A stretch of 64,000 nucleotides of DNA from Comamonadaceae bacterium PBBC1 (GCA_002256145.1 NKIP01000003.1:124001-188000); one strand, 5' to 3'. Shown: positions 33,047-42,173, counted from the stretch's first letter. Numbers and translations are program-made. Notes: generated by a model not told the origin, from the letters alone.

Positions 33047-36000
33047 TCACATGTCAAGGACGATTAAACCCTGAGGATGCTGGGCGCGTGAGCAGCACAA
33101 GATGATTTTGTGCTGCCGCTCTTTTTGGCTGAGCACAAAGTCGCGGTGCTCCACCGCATCAGAGGCTTGTGCATCGTAAGTCAGGGCGCACACACCACAC
33201 AGGCCGTCGCTGCATTTGACGCTGACGCCCACGCCCGCCTCGGCCAGCACCTCGGTGGCGCTGCGCTCAGCGGGCACCTGCAGGCGGCGGCCCGACTTTT
33301 GCAGCAGCAGCTCAAAGGGCTGGTTCACCCAGGCGTCGGCCTCGGGCACGCTGAAGTATTCGCGGTGCAAGGCGTCTGGCGGCCAGCCGTGCGCAGCCGC
33401 CGCTTCGAACACACCGTCCATGAAGCGTGGCGCACCGCAGGTATACACATGCTGGCCCGGCGCGTAGTCGGGCAAGAGCTGCATCAGCTCAGCCCGCTGG
33501 CCTTCGTCTTTGAAGTGGAACTGCACCCGGTGGCCCCAGGGGGCCTGGGCCAGGTCTTTCAAAAAGCCCGCTGTGGTGCGGCTGGCCGCGCTGTAGTGAA
33601 AATCAAACGGTTTGCCCAAAGCGTGTAGCCGATGCGCCATGGCGATCATGGGCGTCACACCAATGCCCCCGGCCATCAGCCAGCTGTGCGTGGCGTCTTC
33701 TTGCAGCGCAAAGTGGTTAACCGGGCGCGACACAAACACCTTACGTCCTTCGCGAAAGGCCCGGTGCATGAGCGCCGAGCCGCCGCGCCCGCCGGACTCG
33801 GGCGGCTCGCGCAGCACGCCCAGCACATAGCGGCTGCGGTCCGCCGGGTCACCCGCCAGGCTGTAGGGGCGCTGGTATTCGGGGGCGATCACCACGTCAA
33901 TGTGCCCGCCTGCCGTGAAGGGCGGCAGCTCGCGGCCATCGGGTGCTTTGAACTCGTAACGCGCCAGGCCCTCGGCCATCTCTTCACGTTTGTGCAACAC
34001 CACCGGAAACACGGGCGGTTCGGCCGGCAAGGGCTGCGGCCCAGGGGCCAAGCCCTCGGTCTGGCCTGCCGCCAAACGGGCTTGGTATTGCGCGGGCGTG
34101 AGCAGCGCTTGGTAGCGGGCAATGCCCTCTTCGCGGTTGACCGGATACGTGACCGGATAGGGTTGCGGCATTTTGTCGGCAGGATACACGGCCAGGGTCT
34201 GGTCTTCGTAGCGCAGGTCCAGGTCTTTTTGCAGGGTGCGCTGGTGGGTTTGCGCCGCTTGCACATAGCGGCCCGTGCGCTTGTCCAGCTCGATGTCCCA
34301 CCACCACTTCTTGACCGGGTTGATGCTGCCGCGATCGAGCAAGTCATCGAGCCGCGCCAGCGCCGGTGCAGCGGCGGGCAGCTTCATGGCCACTTGTCGC
34401 CACAGGCTGTCGGCCAGCAAGCCTTCCAGATTCCAGGGGCAGGTTTTCATGCAGCGGCCGCACATGCCGCCCGCCGCGTTGGTGATGCGGTAGCGGGCGC
34501 ATTTTTCGGCGTCGCTTTTCCAGATTTCGTAGCCGTTGTACATCAGCTTGGGGCCTGCGGTGATGGCCCCGGACGGGCATTCACGGGCGCACTTGTTGCA
34601 GCTTTCGCAAAAGCTTTGCAGGCCAAAGTCGATGGGCCGGTCGGGGGCCATGGGCATGTCGGTGGTGACGCTGCCACTTTTCAGGCGCGGGCCCAAAAAC
34701 GGGTTGAGGATCACCTCGCCAATGCGGCTGACTTCGCCTAGGCCCGACAGCAATAACAAGGGCGGCTGCAGCACGTCGCCGTCCAGCACCGAATGCACCC
34801 GGGCCGAATAACCCAGCCGCCGAATCTGCTCGGCCAAAATGCCGCCCATCAGCGAAAAGCGCAAATAAGCCCGCATGCTTTGCGCCACCGAAATCCAGTC
34901 GTCGCCGCTGGCGCCTTCCATGGTTTCGTGGCCCTGGTCGATCAGCAGGTTCAGCGCGTTGGCGTGGTAGGCGGGCATGGGGTTGCCACCGGCATCGTGC
35001 GAGTAATAGGCCCACTCGGGCACGGCGCACAGGCCCACCGCGTCCACACCCAAATAGTATGAGGCCGCTTTCAGCTTGTCGGCGTTGCGTTGGGGGTCGA
35101 GCGTGCTGGCGGCCACCGGGCCACGCGCCGGGCCAAACTGCAAGAGCAGCAAAGCGCCCAGCGCCCTGCGGGCACAAGCCCCGATGGGGCTTTTCATCAC
35201 GTAGTGCGCGTTCTTGGCGTCGTCTTGCACCGACTTGCCCAGGTCGCCAAACAAGGCCCGCGCAAAAAAGTCGGCCCGCTTCGGGAATCGAGGCACCCGG
35301 TCGTGGTCAATGAAGGTGGTGGGCGTGTCCTGGCGCTTGAGCGTTTCAAACGGGTGCGCCCCTTGGCGAAACTCGCGCCGGGCATAGGCGTCGCGGTGAA
35401 ACGCGCTCTTGAACGTGCCCAGCCCCAACCACCAGGCCGGGCCGTGGCTTTGCCAGCGGTTTTGTTGAGGGTCGAGCGCCTGATCGGGGGCGATGGCCAG
35501 CGTGGTGCTGACAGCGGCCAGGGCGTAGCGCTGGCCCACATAGGGGTTGCCGCCATCGGGCAAGGTCAGGCCTGCGGCCAGGGCCAGGCGGGCCAAGTCC
35601 ACATCGCTGCAGCTGGCGCTGTGGGCGCGGGCCTCGTGGCCCAGCATGCGCAAATAACTCGACAGCAGCACGGCAGTTTGCGCGGCCAGAACGGCGGCGC
35701 GGGGTTCTTGGGTGCCCGCCAGCCAGTCGCAGCCGGGCTCATCGGGTTTCGGGTCCCGCGCAAATTCGACCAGGATCACGATGGCGTGGCTGTGGTGCGC
35801 AATCGGCTCATGCACCGTGCGGGCCGACTCCAGCACATCGGCCAGGATCATGTCCATGCCGGCCGCAAAACTGGCGGGCTGGCTTTGGGCCAACTCTTCG
35901 CCCAAGGCGGGTACGGCGGGGTTGCGGATCGGTTCGGCCAGCCAAGCGCTGGCGGGCAGGGCACAAATGCCCATCATCGAGGCGTCAAAGTAATAACCCG

Positions 36001-36265
36001 CAGCCTTCAGGTGCCGGGCGCGTTCGTCGGGCTCGGCCGGAATCTCCCCCATTTGCGGGTTCACGGCCCCGTCGCGCACCAGGTCGAACATGGCCATGTA
36101 ACGCGCCATGGCGTGGGCCATCGACTCGGGGTCATCGTGCTCAAAACGCAGCACTTGCATGGGCGGCACGGCCCTGTCGTCGGGTGTGGCCACCGTGCGG
36201 CGCAGGCGCTCCAGCGGGTAAGGCCCCAAGTGCACGGGGCGGTCGCGGTAAGAAAACAAGCGCAT
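33047..36265 (-). CDS. self-sufficient reductive-dehalogenase-like fusion protein (RdhA + flavin/NAD(P)H reductase + [2Fe-2S])
   Basis: 1072 residues from the ATG at 36265 (AGGGGG upstream); a TTG nine codons earlier is less likely. In numbering that includes those nine codons: residues 90-290 and 405-550 are two similar halves; the second matches RdhA cobalamin-domain consensus (GLGEVSRIGEVILNPFLGPR, TTDMPMAPDRPIDFG). Two 4Fe-4S sites follow: C562, C565, C568, C572 and C598, C611, C614, C618. Residues 765-965 are a ferredoxin-reductase module (RPYSLAGDP; GGIGVTPMIAMAHRL) and 990-1081 a plant-type 2Fe-2S domain (C1027, C1032, C1035, C1066/67). No Tat signal and no rdhB, so cytoplasmic, like aerobic BhbA and NpRdhA that use NAD(P)H to debrominate hydroxybenzoates. 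Cobalamin dependence and substrate are inferred. Confidence 0.88.
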   Translation of the reverse strand: MRLFSYRDRPVHLGPYPLERLRRTVATPDDRAVPPMQVLRFEHDDPESMAHAMARYMAMFDLVRDGAVNPQMGEIPAEPDERARHLKAAGYYFDASMMGICALPASAWLAEPIRNPAVPALGEELAQSQPASFAAGMDMILADVLESARTVHEPIAHHSHAIVILVEFARDPKPDEPGCDWLAGTQEPRAAVLAAQTAVLLSSYLRMLGHEARAHSASCSDVDLARLALAAGLTLPDGGNPYVGQRYALAAVSTTLAIAPDQALDPQQNRWQSHGPAWWLGLGTFKSAFHRDAYARREFRQGAHPFETLKRQDTPTTFIDHDRVPRFPKRADFFARALFGDLGKSVQDDAKNAHYVMKSPIGACARRALGALLLLQFGPARGPVAASTLDPQRNADKLKAASYYLGVDAVGLCAVPEWAYYSHDAGGNPMPAYHANALNLLIDQGHETMEGASGDDWISVAQSMRAYLRFSLMGGILAEQIRRLGYSARVHSVLDGDVLQPPLLLLSGLGEVSRIGEVILNPFLGPRLKSGSVTTDMPMAPDRPIDFGLQSFCESCNKCARECPSGAITAGPKLMYNGYEIWKSDAEKCARYRITNAAGGMCGRCMKTCPWNLEGLLADSLWRQVAMKLPAAAPALARLDDLLDRGSINPVKKWWWDIELDKRTGRYVQAAQTHQRTLQKDLDLRYEDQTLAVYPADKMPQPYPVTYPVNREEGIARYQALLTPAQYQARLAAGQTEGLAPGPQPLPAEPPVFPVVLHKREEMAEGLARYEFKAPDGRELPPFTAGGHIDVVIAPEYQRPYSLAGDPADRSRYVLGVLREPPESGGRGGSALMHRAFREGRKVFVSRPVNHFALQEDATHSWLMAGGIGVTPMIAMAHRLHALGKPFDFHYSAASRTTAGFLKDLAQAPWGHRVQFHFKDEGQRAELMQLLPDYAPGQHVYTCGAPRFMDGVFEAAAAHGWPPDALHREYFSVPEADAWVNQPFELLLQKSGRRLQVPAERSATEVLAEAGVGVSVKCSDGLCGVCALTYDAQASDAVEHRDFVLSQKERQHKIILCCSRAQHPQGLIVLDM

Positions 36266-36282
36266 GTGCAAACCCCCTGGGT

Positions 36283-37410
36283 TCAGCCCCAACGCGCTGG
36301 CGAGAGCATGTCAGCCGTCAGGCCAAAAGCCGCCACCGCCTCAGGCACGCCTTGGCCCATGGCCAGCGCCGCACAGGTCTGCCCCATGGCCGCCGAAGTC
36401 TGGATGCCGTAGCCGCCCTGCGCCGCCACCCAAAAAAAGCCTGGGGCCTGCGGGTCAAAACCGCCCACCAAATCGCCATCGGCCACAAAGGAGCGCAAAC
36501 CGGCCCAGGTGCGCGTCGGGCGGCGAATCTGCAAGGTGGTCATCTCTTCAATCCGGTGGATGGCCAGGGCAATGTCCATCTCTTCGGGCTGCACGTCGTG
36601 CGGCGGCACCGGGTCCACGTTGGCGGGCGAGGCCAGCAACATGCCCGCATCGGGTTTCATGTACCAACTTTCGTCCAGACTGGCCACCATGGGCCAATGG
36701 CTGCACAGCAGGCCGGGGGGCGGCGCAAAGGTCAAGGCCGAGCGTCGCTTGGGCTGCAAGCCCACGGGGCGCACGCCCGCCAGCCGGGCCACTTCGTCAG
36801 CCCAAGCTCCGGCAGCATTGAGCACCACGGGCGCTTCAAATGTCTGCCCCGCCGCCTGCACGCGCCACACCCCGTGGCTGTGCTGCAAGGCCGTGACTTG
36901 CGCGTCGCACACCAGCTGTCCGCCGTGGCGTCGAATGCCGCGCAAATAGCCTTGGTGGATGCTGTGCACATCCATGTCCATGGCGTCGGGTTCGAACACC
37001 GCACCGATGATTTTTTCGGGGCGCAGCACCGGCACCAAGGCACAGGCTTGGGCCATGTCCAGCAAGCGGACATGGGGCGTGGCCTGAGAAGAGGTGGCCC
37101 AGTCATCGGCCAGCAGCTGATCTTGACCCGGTGTGGCCACCATCATGGCCCCACGGGGTGACAAGACGGGGTGGTCGCTGAAGCCCGGTGGCGGTGACTG
37201 CAAAAACGCCCGACTGGCCCGCGTCAGCGCCCGCACCTGCGGTGTGCCGTAGTTCTCCATGAACAAGGCCGCCGAGCGCCCCGTGGCGTGGTAGCCCGGC
37301 TGCGATTCACGTTCGAGCAAAACCACCCGTCCGTGAGGGGCCAGCCAATGGCCAACCGAGGCTGCGGCCACGCCGCCGCCAATGATGAGAAAGTCTGCGG
37401 TGGTGTTCAT
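36283..37410 (-). CDS. FAD-dependent oxidoreductase, DAO (DadA-like) family
   Basis: 375 residues from the ATG at 37410. N-terminal FAD motif IIGGGVAAASVGHWLAPHGR, DAO-family ATGRSAALFMENYG, VLNAAGAWADEVARLAG, and a C-terminal ADGDLVGGFDPQAPGFFWVA plus GGYGIQTSAAMG. Oxidises an amine, amino acid or hydroxy acid with FAD. It stops 17 bases before the reductive-dehalogenase-like gene and starts 17 bases after the lipoprotein methyltransferase, so the three are almost certainly one transcript. Its link with a dehalogenase is not obvious; it could treat the dehalogenated product. Confidence 0.85.
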   Translation of the reverse strand: MNTTADFLIIGGGVAAASVGHWLAPHGRVVLLERESQPGYHATGRSAALFMENYGTPQVRALTRASRAFLQSPPPGFSDHPVLSPRGAMMVATPGQDQLLADDWATSSQATPHVRLLDMAQACALVPVLRPEKIIGAVFEPDAMDMDVHSIHQGYLRGIRRHGGQLVCDAQVTALQHSHGVWRVQAAGQTFEAPVVLNAAGAWADEVARLAGVRPVGLQPKRRSALTFAPPPGLLCSHWPMVASLDESWYMKPDAGMLLASPANVDPVPPHDVQPEEMDIALAIHRIEEMTTLQIRRPTRTWAGLRSFVADGDLVGGFDPQAPGFFWVAAQGGYGIQTSAAMGQTCAALAMGQGVPEAVAAFGLTADMLSPARWG

Positions 37411-37427
37411 GGATGACTTTCGGTGGC

Positions 37428-38285
37428 TCAGTCGGCCACACGTTGGCCCGACAGCTTCACCACCTCTGGCTGCACCTCGACCATGCCATAAGGACCGACC
37501 AACTCGCCGGCCAGGGTCTGGCCCTGCACTTGCAGCTTGGCCGCCTGGAGTTGGCCGTCGGCATTGATGAAGCTCAGATGCAACTGATCCCCCTCGATGC
37601 GAGCCCCCAACAAAGGCTGCACTTGTGTGCCCAAGGTCAGCGTTCCGCCCACGCGCTGGTGTCGCTGCGTCAGCTGCAAGCGCACAGGGCCTCGGCGGTC
37701 CAGGCCTTGCACCGTCCACTGGCCCGCTGCGTTGGCGGGCACGGTCCAGAAATAACCTGTGTTGGTGCCCGCGCGGATCACCTGATCGGGTTCCCAGTCG
37801 CCCATGGAAAACGTGTTGGACAACACCCGCGTGCCCGGTTTCATGGCCAATATCGTGGGCCGCAATTGCGCGTTCAGCTCTTCCAGCAGGTACATGGTGA
37901 CCACCGTGGCTTTGGAAAAGTCTTCTTTGAAGATGTCACCGTGCACGATGCGCACACGTTCGGCCACCCCTGCCCTTTGTGCGTTGCGCTGGGCCAGTGC
38001 GGCCAGGTCTTTGTTGTATTCAATGCCCCAGGCCCGCGCCCCGAACTGCCGCGCCGCCGCGATCGGAATCTTGCCGTCGCCCGCGCCCAGGTCCACCACC
38101 TCGTCATCGGGGCCGACGCGTGCGGCCGCCAGCATCTGCGTGACCAGCTCGTCCCGGGTGGGCAGCCACATCACGTCCTTGCCCATTTGCCCCAGCTTGG
38201 GCGTGTAGGTTTCAGGGGGCAGGCTGCTGCAAGCTTGCAACAACAACAGGGCCACAAGGGGCCAAAGACGGGTGAACTTGGGCAT
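37428..38285 (-). CDS. class I SAM-dependent methyltransferase-fold protein with lipoprotein signal
   Basis: 285 residues from the ATG at 38285 (an ATG four codons earlier is possible). The start MPKFTRLWPLVALLLLQACS is a lipoprotein signal with lipobox LQAC. Then the methyltransferase motif I VVDLGAGDGKIPIAAARQFG, acidic motif WGIEYNKDL, VHGDIFKEDFSKATVVTMYL. The last 110 residues are a separate beta-rich domain. SAM is not normally available outside the cytoplasm, so either the lipobox is fortuitous or the protein uses the fold differently. First gene of the run leading to the reductive-dehalogenase-like gene. Confidence 0.75.
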   Translation of the reverse strand: MPKFTRLWPLVALLLLQACSSLPPETYTPKLGQMGKDVMWLPTRDELVTQMLAAARVGPDDEVVDLGAGDGKIPIAAARQFGARAWGIEYNKDLAALAQRNAQRAGVAERVRIVHGDIFKEDFSKATVVTMYLLEELNAQLRPTILAMKPGTRVLSNTFSMGDWEPDQVIRAGTNTGYFWTVPANAAGQWTVQGLDRRGPVRLQLTQRHQRVGGTLTLGTQVQPLLGARIEGDQLHLSFINADGQLQAAKLQVQGQTLAGELVGPYGMVEVQPEVVKLSGQRVAD

Positions 38286-38455
38286 GGCAGACAACATCAA
38301 CAAACAAGAACTTTTGAGATTAACCGGGATTGCGCTGTTCGTCTGCCTGGACCGCGACAAGGCAAGCCAAGGGTTTGCCTGATGGCCTTGGACAAGTTGG
38401 GGCGAGCAGCGTGAACCCTCTGTGGATAAGATACTTCGGTTTTCAATTGAACCTT

Positions 38456-39160
38456 ATGCAAGCCTCTCCAACCCCTTACTACGGCAACGTCAATCCCACT
38501 TTGCTCGCGGTGGTCGATCCGTCTGCCCAGCGCATTGCCGAGTTCGGCTGTGGTGCCGGGGCTTTGGCCCGTGCGGTACGCCAGCGCAGCACCGGCCAAG
38601 TTCACTATGTCGGCATTGAGTTGATGGCTGACGAATTGGCCAAAGCACGCGATGCGCTGGATGTGGCTTGGGTGCGCAACCTCGACCATGTTCCGGTGTG
38701 GGCCGACGACCCAGAGTTGAGCGCCACCTTGCTGCCCAACAGCTTTGACCATGTGATTTTTGGCGATGTGCTGGAACACCTTTACCATCCTGCGCGTGTG
38801 CTTGAGCAGGCGGTGGCCTGTTTGCGACCCGGGGGCAGCGCCTTGGTGTGCATCCCGAATGTGCAACATTGGAGCGTCATGGCGCAGCTCATCCGTGGCC
38901 ATTGGCCGCAAGAGGATGCGGGTTTGTTTGACCGCACACACATTCGCTGGTTCACCCTGAACGACATGGGTCAGTTGTTGCAGCAAGCGGGCTTGGTGGT
39001 GGAAAAAGTCATTCCCCGTGTTTTCAAACCCGAGAATGGCCAAGCCCTGCTACAGGCTTTGCAGCCAGCCGCCCTGATGTTGGGGGTTGACCCCCAACAG
39101 TTCGTGCGGCGCAGCCTGCCTTTGCAATACGTGCTGGTGGGGCGCAAACCCGGGCCTTGA
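38456..39160 (+). CDS. class I SAM-dependent methyltransferase
   Basis: 234 residues from the ATG at 38456. Motif I AEFGCGAGALARAVRQ, HYVGIELMADEL, FGDVLEHLYHPARVLEQAV and CLRPGGSALVCIPNVQHWSV are the standard class I set, of the type found near glycosyltransferases and surface polysaccharide genes. Cytoplasmic. It is divergent from the lipoprotein methyltransferase over a 170-base spacer. Acceptor unknown. Confidence 0.85.
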   Translation: MQASPTPYYGNVNPTLLAVVDPSAQRIAEFGCGAGALARAVRQRSTGQVHYVGIELMADELAKARDALDVAWVRNLDHVPVWADDPELSATLLPNSFDHVIFGDVLEHLYHPARVLEQAVACLRPGGSALVCIPNVQHWSVMAQLIRGHWPQEDAGLFDRTHIRWFTLNDMGQLLQQAGLVVEKVIPRVFKPENGQALLQALQPAALMLGVDPQQFVRRSLPLQYVLVGRKPGP

Positions 39161-39185
39161 TGTCCCGCCTTGACACCCGGACTGT

Positions 39186-40160
39186 TCAGCCCTGACCGAG
39201 CAACTGCGCAAAGCGAGCCAAATCCACATTGCCACCGCTGACGATGATGCCCACACGTTGGCCCTGGAGCTGATCGCTCGCCTGCAAGGCAGCGGCCAAG
39301 GAGAGGCAACCGGTGGGCTCCACCACCATCTTCATGCGTTCGGCATAAAACCGCATGGCCTCGATCAGCTGCGCATCGGTGACGGTGTGCACGCCATCGA
39401 CCAAGCGGCGAATGATCTCGAAGGTGATCTCGCCGACCATGGGCGTTTGCGCACCGTCGGCAATGGTCACCGGGGTGGCAATGCGCACGCGCTGACCCTG
39501 AAGCAAGGACTGCTGCACGTCGTTGCCCGCTTCGGGCTCTACGCCGTAAATTTTGCAGGCCGGGGACATGGCCTTGGCCGACAGGGCGCTGCCACTGAGC
39601 AAGCCGCCACCGCCCAGACACACAAACAAAGCGTCCAGCTCGCCCACTTCCTGAAACAATTCCAGCGCCGCCGTGCCCTGGCCGCTCAGCACGTCCGGGT
39701 GGTCAAACGGTGGAATAAAACGCATGCCGTGCTCGGCGGCCAGGCCTTTTGCAATGGCCAATGCGTCGTCTTTGTAGCGGTCGTAACCCACCACTTGCGC
39801 ACCATAGCCTCGCGTGGCCGCCAGCTTGGCGGGCGAGGCGTCGTGCGGCATGACGATGGTGGCCGGAATGTCCAGAATCTGCGCCGACAAAGCCACGGCT
39901 TGGGCGTGGTTGCCCGATGAATAAGCCACCACCCCGGCTCGGCGCTCAGCGGGCGTCAGGCGCGACAAGGCATTGAAGCCTCCCCGGAACTTGAAGGCCC
40001 CCATGCGCTGGAAATTTTCGCATTTGATGAACGCCTGCGCACCCAACTGTGCGTTGAGCGTGCGCGATTGCAGCACCGGGGTGCGGTGGGCATGCCCTTG
40101 CAGCCGCGCAGCGGCGGCCAGGACGTCTTCAAAAGTGGGGAGGGCGCTGGCATCGTGCAT
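39186..40160 (-). CDS. PLP-dependent threonine/serine dehydratase-like enzyme
   Basis: 324 residues from the ATG at 40160. Fold-type II PLP enzyme: Schiff-base Lys57 in GAFKFRGGFNAL, cofactor loop SSGNHAQAVA, phosphate-binding glycine loop CLGGGGLLSG. It lacks the C-terminal ACT regulatory domain of biosynthetic IlvA, so it resembles catabolic threonine dehydratase, serine racemase or threo-3-hydroxyaspartate ammonia-lyase. Reaction: dehydration/deamination of a beta-hydroxy amino acid. Divergent from the acyl-CoA synthetase. Confidence 0.87.
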   Translation of the reverse strand: MHDASALPTFEDVLAAAARLQGHAHRTPVLQSRTLNAQLGAQAFIKCENFQRMGAFKFRGGFNALSRLTPAERRAGVVAYSSGNHAQAVALSAQILDIPATIVMPHDASPAKLAATRGYGAQVVGYDRYKDDALAIAKGLAAEHGMRFIPPFDHPDVLSGQGTAALELFQEVGELDALFVCLGGGGLLSGSALSAKAMSPACKIYGVEPEAGNDVQQSLLQGQRVRIATPVTIADGAQTPMVGEITFEIIRRLVDGVHTVTDAQLIEAMRFYAERMKMVVEPTGCLSLAAALQASDQLQGQRVGIIVSGGNVDLARFAQLLGQG

Positions 40161-40277
40161 GGGTGATCCCTGAATGGTGACGGCAAAGACTGCATGGTGA
40201 CATGACTGGCGATTTGAAAAACACCCGCTTGCCACTTGCGAGACAAAGCCAGCGTCAGGCGGTGTCTAACATAGGTC

Positions 40278-42173
40278 ATGCACCTGACTGTTTCATCCCC
40301 CGTTCAATCCCTGGCCGACATCCACCGCATCGAGGCCACACCACTGGCCGAGGCCATGCCTTGGGCCAGCACCTATGACCTGATCCGTGCCAGTGCCAAG
40401 GCTCATGCCGAGCAGCCTGCGCTGACTTTTTTGCACACGGGCCAGCCCGGCGCAGCGTCCACCACCTGGACCTACCGCCGCTTGCTGCAAGGCATCCACC
40501 AAACCGCCAATTTGCTGCACCAGCTGGGTGTAGGCCCTGAAGACGCCGTGGGGGTTTTGTTGCCCGGCGGCCTGGCCTACCACCTGGCGCTTTGGGGCGG
40601 CGAAGCGGCGGGCATTGTGCAGCCGCTCAACCCCTTGCTCAGTGACGACAAATTGTTGTCTCTGCTGCGGGCCAGCCAAGCCAAGGTGCTGATCGCGCAT
40701 GGCGCTGAAGACGACAGCCAGCTGCGTGCCAAAGCCTTGCGGCTGCAAACCCAATTGCCCGGTTTGAAGACGGTGTTGCTGGTCCACCCGGACGCAGGCC
40801 CCCTGCCAGAAGGCGACGCGCTGCCTGCAGGTGCGCAAGACTTTCACGCCCGGCGGGCCACGCAAGAAGCCGAGCACCTGGTCAGCCAACGGGTGTTTCA
40901 GCCCACGGACATTGCGGCTTACTTTCACACGGGTGGCACCACCGGCGCGCCCAAACTGGCGCGGCACAGCCATGGCGCGCAGGTCTTCACCGCTTGGGCC
41001 AATGCCAACATGCAAGGCTTTCGTTCGAGCGATGTGACGATCAACGGCTACCCGCTGTTCCATGTGGCGGGCGTGTTGCCCGGGGCCTTGTGTTCGCTGG
41101 CGGTGGGCATGCATGTGATCATTCCCACCGAGGCCTTGTTTCGCAACCGCGAGGTGGTGCACAACTATTGGCGGCTGGTGGCCCAGCACCGCTGCACGCT
41201 GATGTCGGGCGTGCCCACGGTGCTGGCCGCCCTCGCGGGCGTGCCACTGCAGGGGGCCGATATAGCCACTCTGCGTGCCGTACGCACGGGCGCAGCGCCG
41301 CTGCCGCCCGAGCTGGCGCAACGCTTTGAACAAGGCTTCGGTTTGCACATCAACGAAAGCCTGGGCATGACCGAAACCGCCGGCCTGAGCACCGTGGCCC
41401 CACCGGGCCTGAGTGCGCCCGCTGGCTGCGTGGGCTGGCCCTTGCCGCATGCGCGTGTGCGCATCGTGGCGCTGAGCAGCGATGATCAAGCCACATCACA
41501 CACCCTGCCTGCAGGCGAGAAAGGCATGGTGCTCTACCAAGGGCCGAATTTGTTTTCTGGTTATCTGGACGCCGCGGAAACAGCCCGCAGTTTCACGCCC
41601 GACGGCTGGCTCATCACGGGTGATGTGGGCTTCATCGACACACAAGGCCGCCTGCACCTGTCGGGCCGGGCCAAGGACCTGATCATCCGCGGCGGCCACA
41701 ACATCGACCCCAAAGTGATTGAAGACGCACTGGGTGCGCACCCGGCGGTGGCCTTGTGTGCGGCCGTCGGTGCGCCAGACGCCTATGCGGGCGAGTTGCC
41801 TGTGGCCTTTGCCACCCTCAAACCCGGCAGCCTGGTGACCGAAGCCGAGTTGCTCGCCTTCACGGCCGAACGTGTGGACGAAGGCCCTGCCAAACCCAAA
41901 TCGATCACGGTGCTGAGCGCCATGCCGGTGACCAACGTGGGCAAAATTTACAAACCCGAATTGCGCACACTGGCCACAGCGGCGGTGGTACGGGGGCTCA
42001 TCCAAGGCGTGATGGCCCCCTTGCAGACCCCTGCCGCGCAATGGCCGCAGGTGCAGGCAACAGGCGATGCACCGGTGGTGGTGGACGCCCGCGCCACGCC
42101 TGCCGCTGCCTGGAACACGCTCAAGCCCTTGCTGAACGCTTTGCCCGTGAAGCTGGTGTTGCATGCGCCGTGA
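40278..42173 (+). CDS. AMP-binding acyl-CoA synthetase
   Basis: 631 residues. Adenylate-forming motifs: YFHTGGTTGAPKLARHSHGA (P-loop), NESLGMTETAGLSTV, GWLITGDVGFID and the GRAKDLIIRGGHNIDPKVIE hinge. The Lys that usually catalyses thioesterification is expected in KPKSITVLSAMPVTNVGKIYK near residue 560. The C terminus carries an extra 60 residues or so beyond the ANL fold. Activates an organic acid as its CoA ester in the cytoplasm; chain length or aromatic preference cannot be read from sequence. Confidence 0.9.
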   Translation: MHLTVSSPVQSLADIHRIEATPLAEAMPWASTYDLIRASAKAHAEQPALTFLHTGQPGAASTTWTYRRLLQGIHQTANLLHQLGVGPEDAVGVLLPGGLAYHLALWGGEAAGIVQPLNPLLSDDKLLSLLRASQAKVLIAHGAEDDSQLRAKALRLQTQLPGLKTVLLVHPDAGPLPEGDALPAGAQDFHARRATQEAEHLVSQRVFQPTDIAAYFHTGGTTGAPKLARHSHGAQVFTAWANANMQGFRSSDVTINGYPLFHVAGVLPGALCSLAVGMHVIIPTEALFRNREVVHNYWRLVAQHRCTLMSGVPTVLAALAGVPLQGADIATLRAVRTGAAPLPPELAQRFEQGFGLHINESLGMTETAGLSTVAPPGLSAPAGCVGWPLPHARVRIVALSSDDQATSHTLPAGEKGMVLYQGPNLFSGYLDAAETARSFTPDGWLITGDVGFIDTQGRLHLSGRAKDLIIRGGHNIDPKVIEDALGAHPAVALCAAVGAPDAYAGELPVAFATLKPGSLVTEAELLAFTAERVDEGPAKPKSITVLSAMPVTNVGKIYKPELRTLATAAVVRGLIQGVMAPLQTPAAQWPQVQATGDAPVVVDARATPAAAWNTLKPLLNALPVKLVLHAP

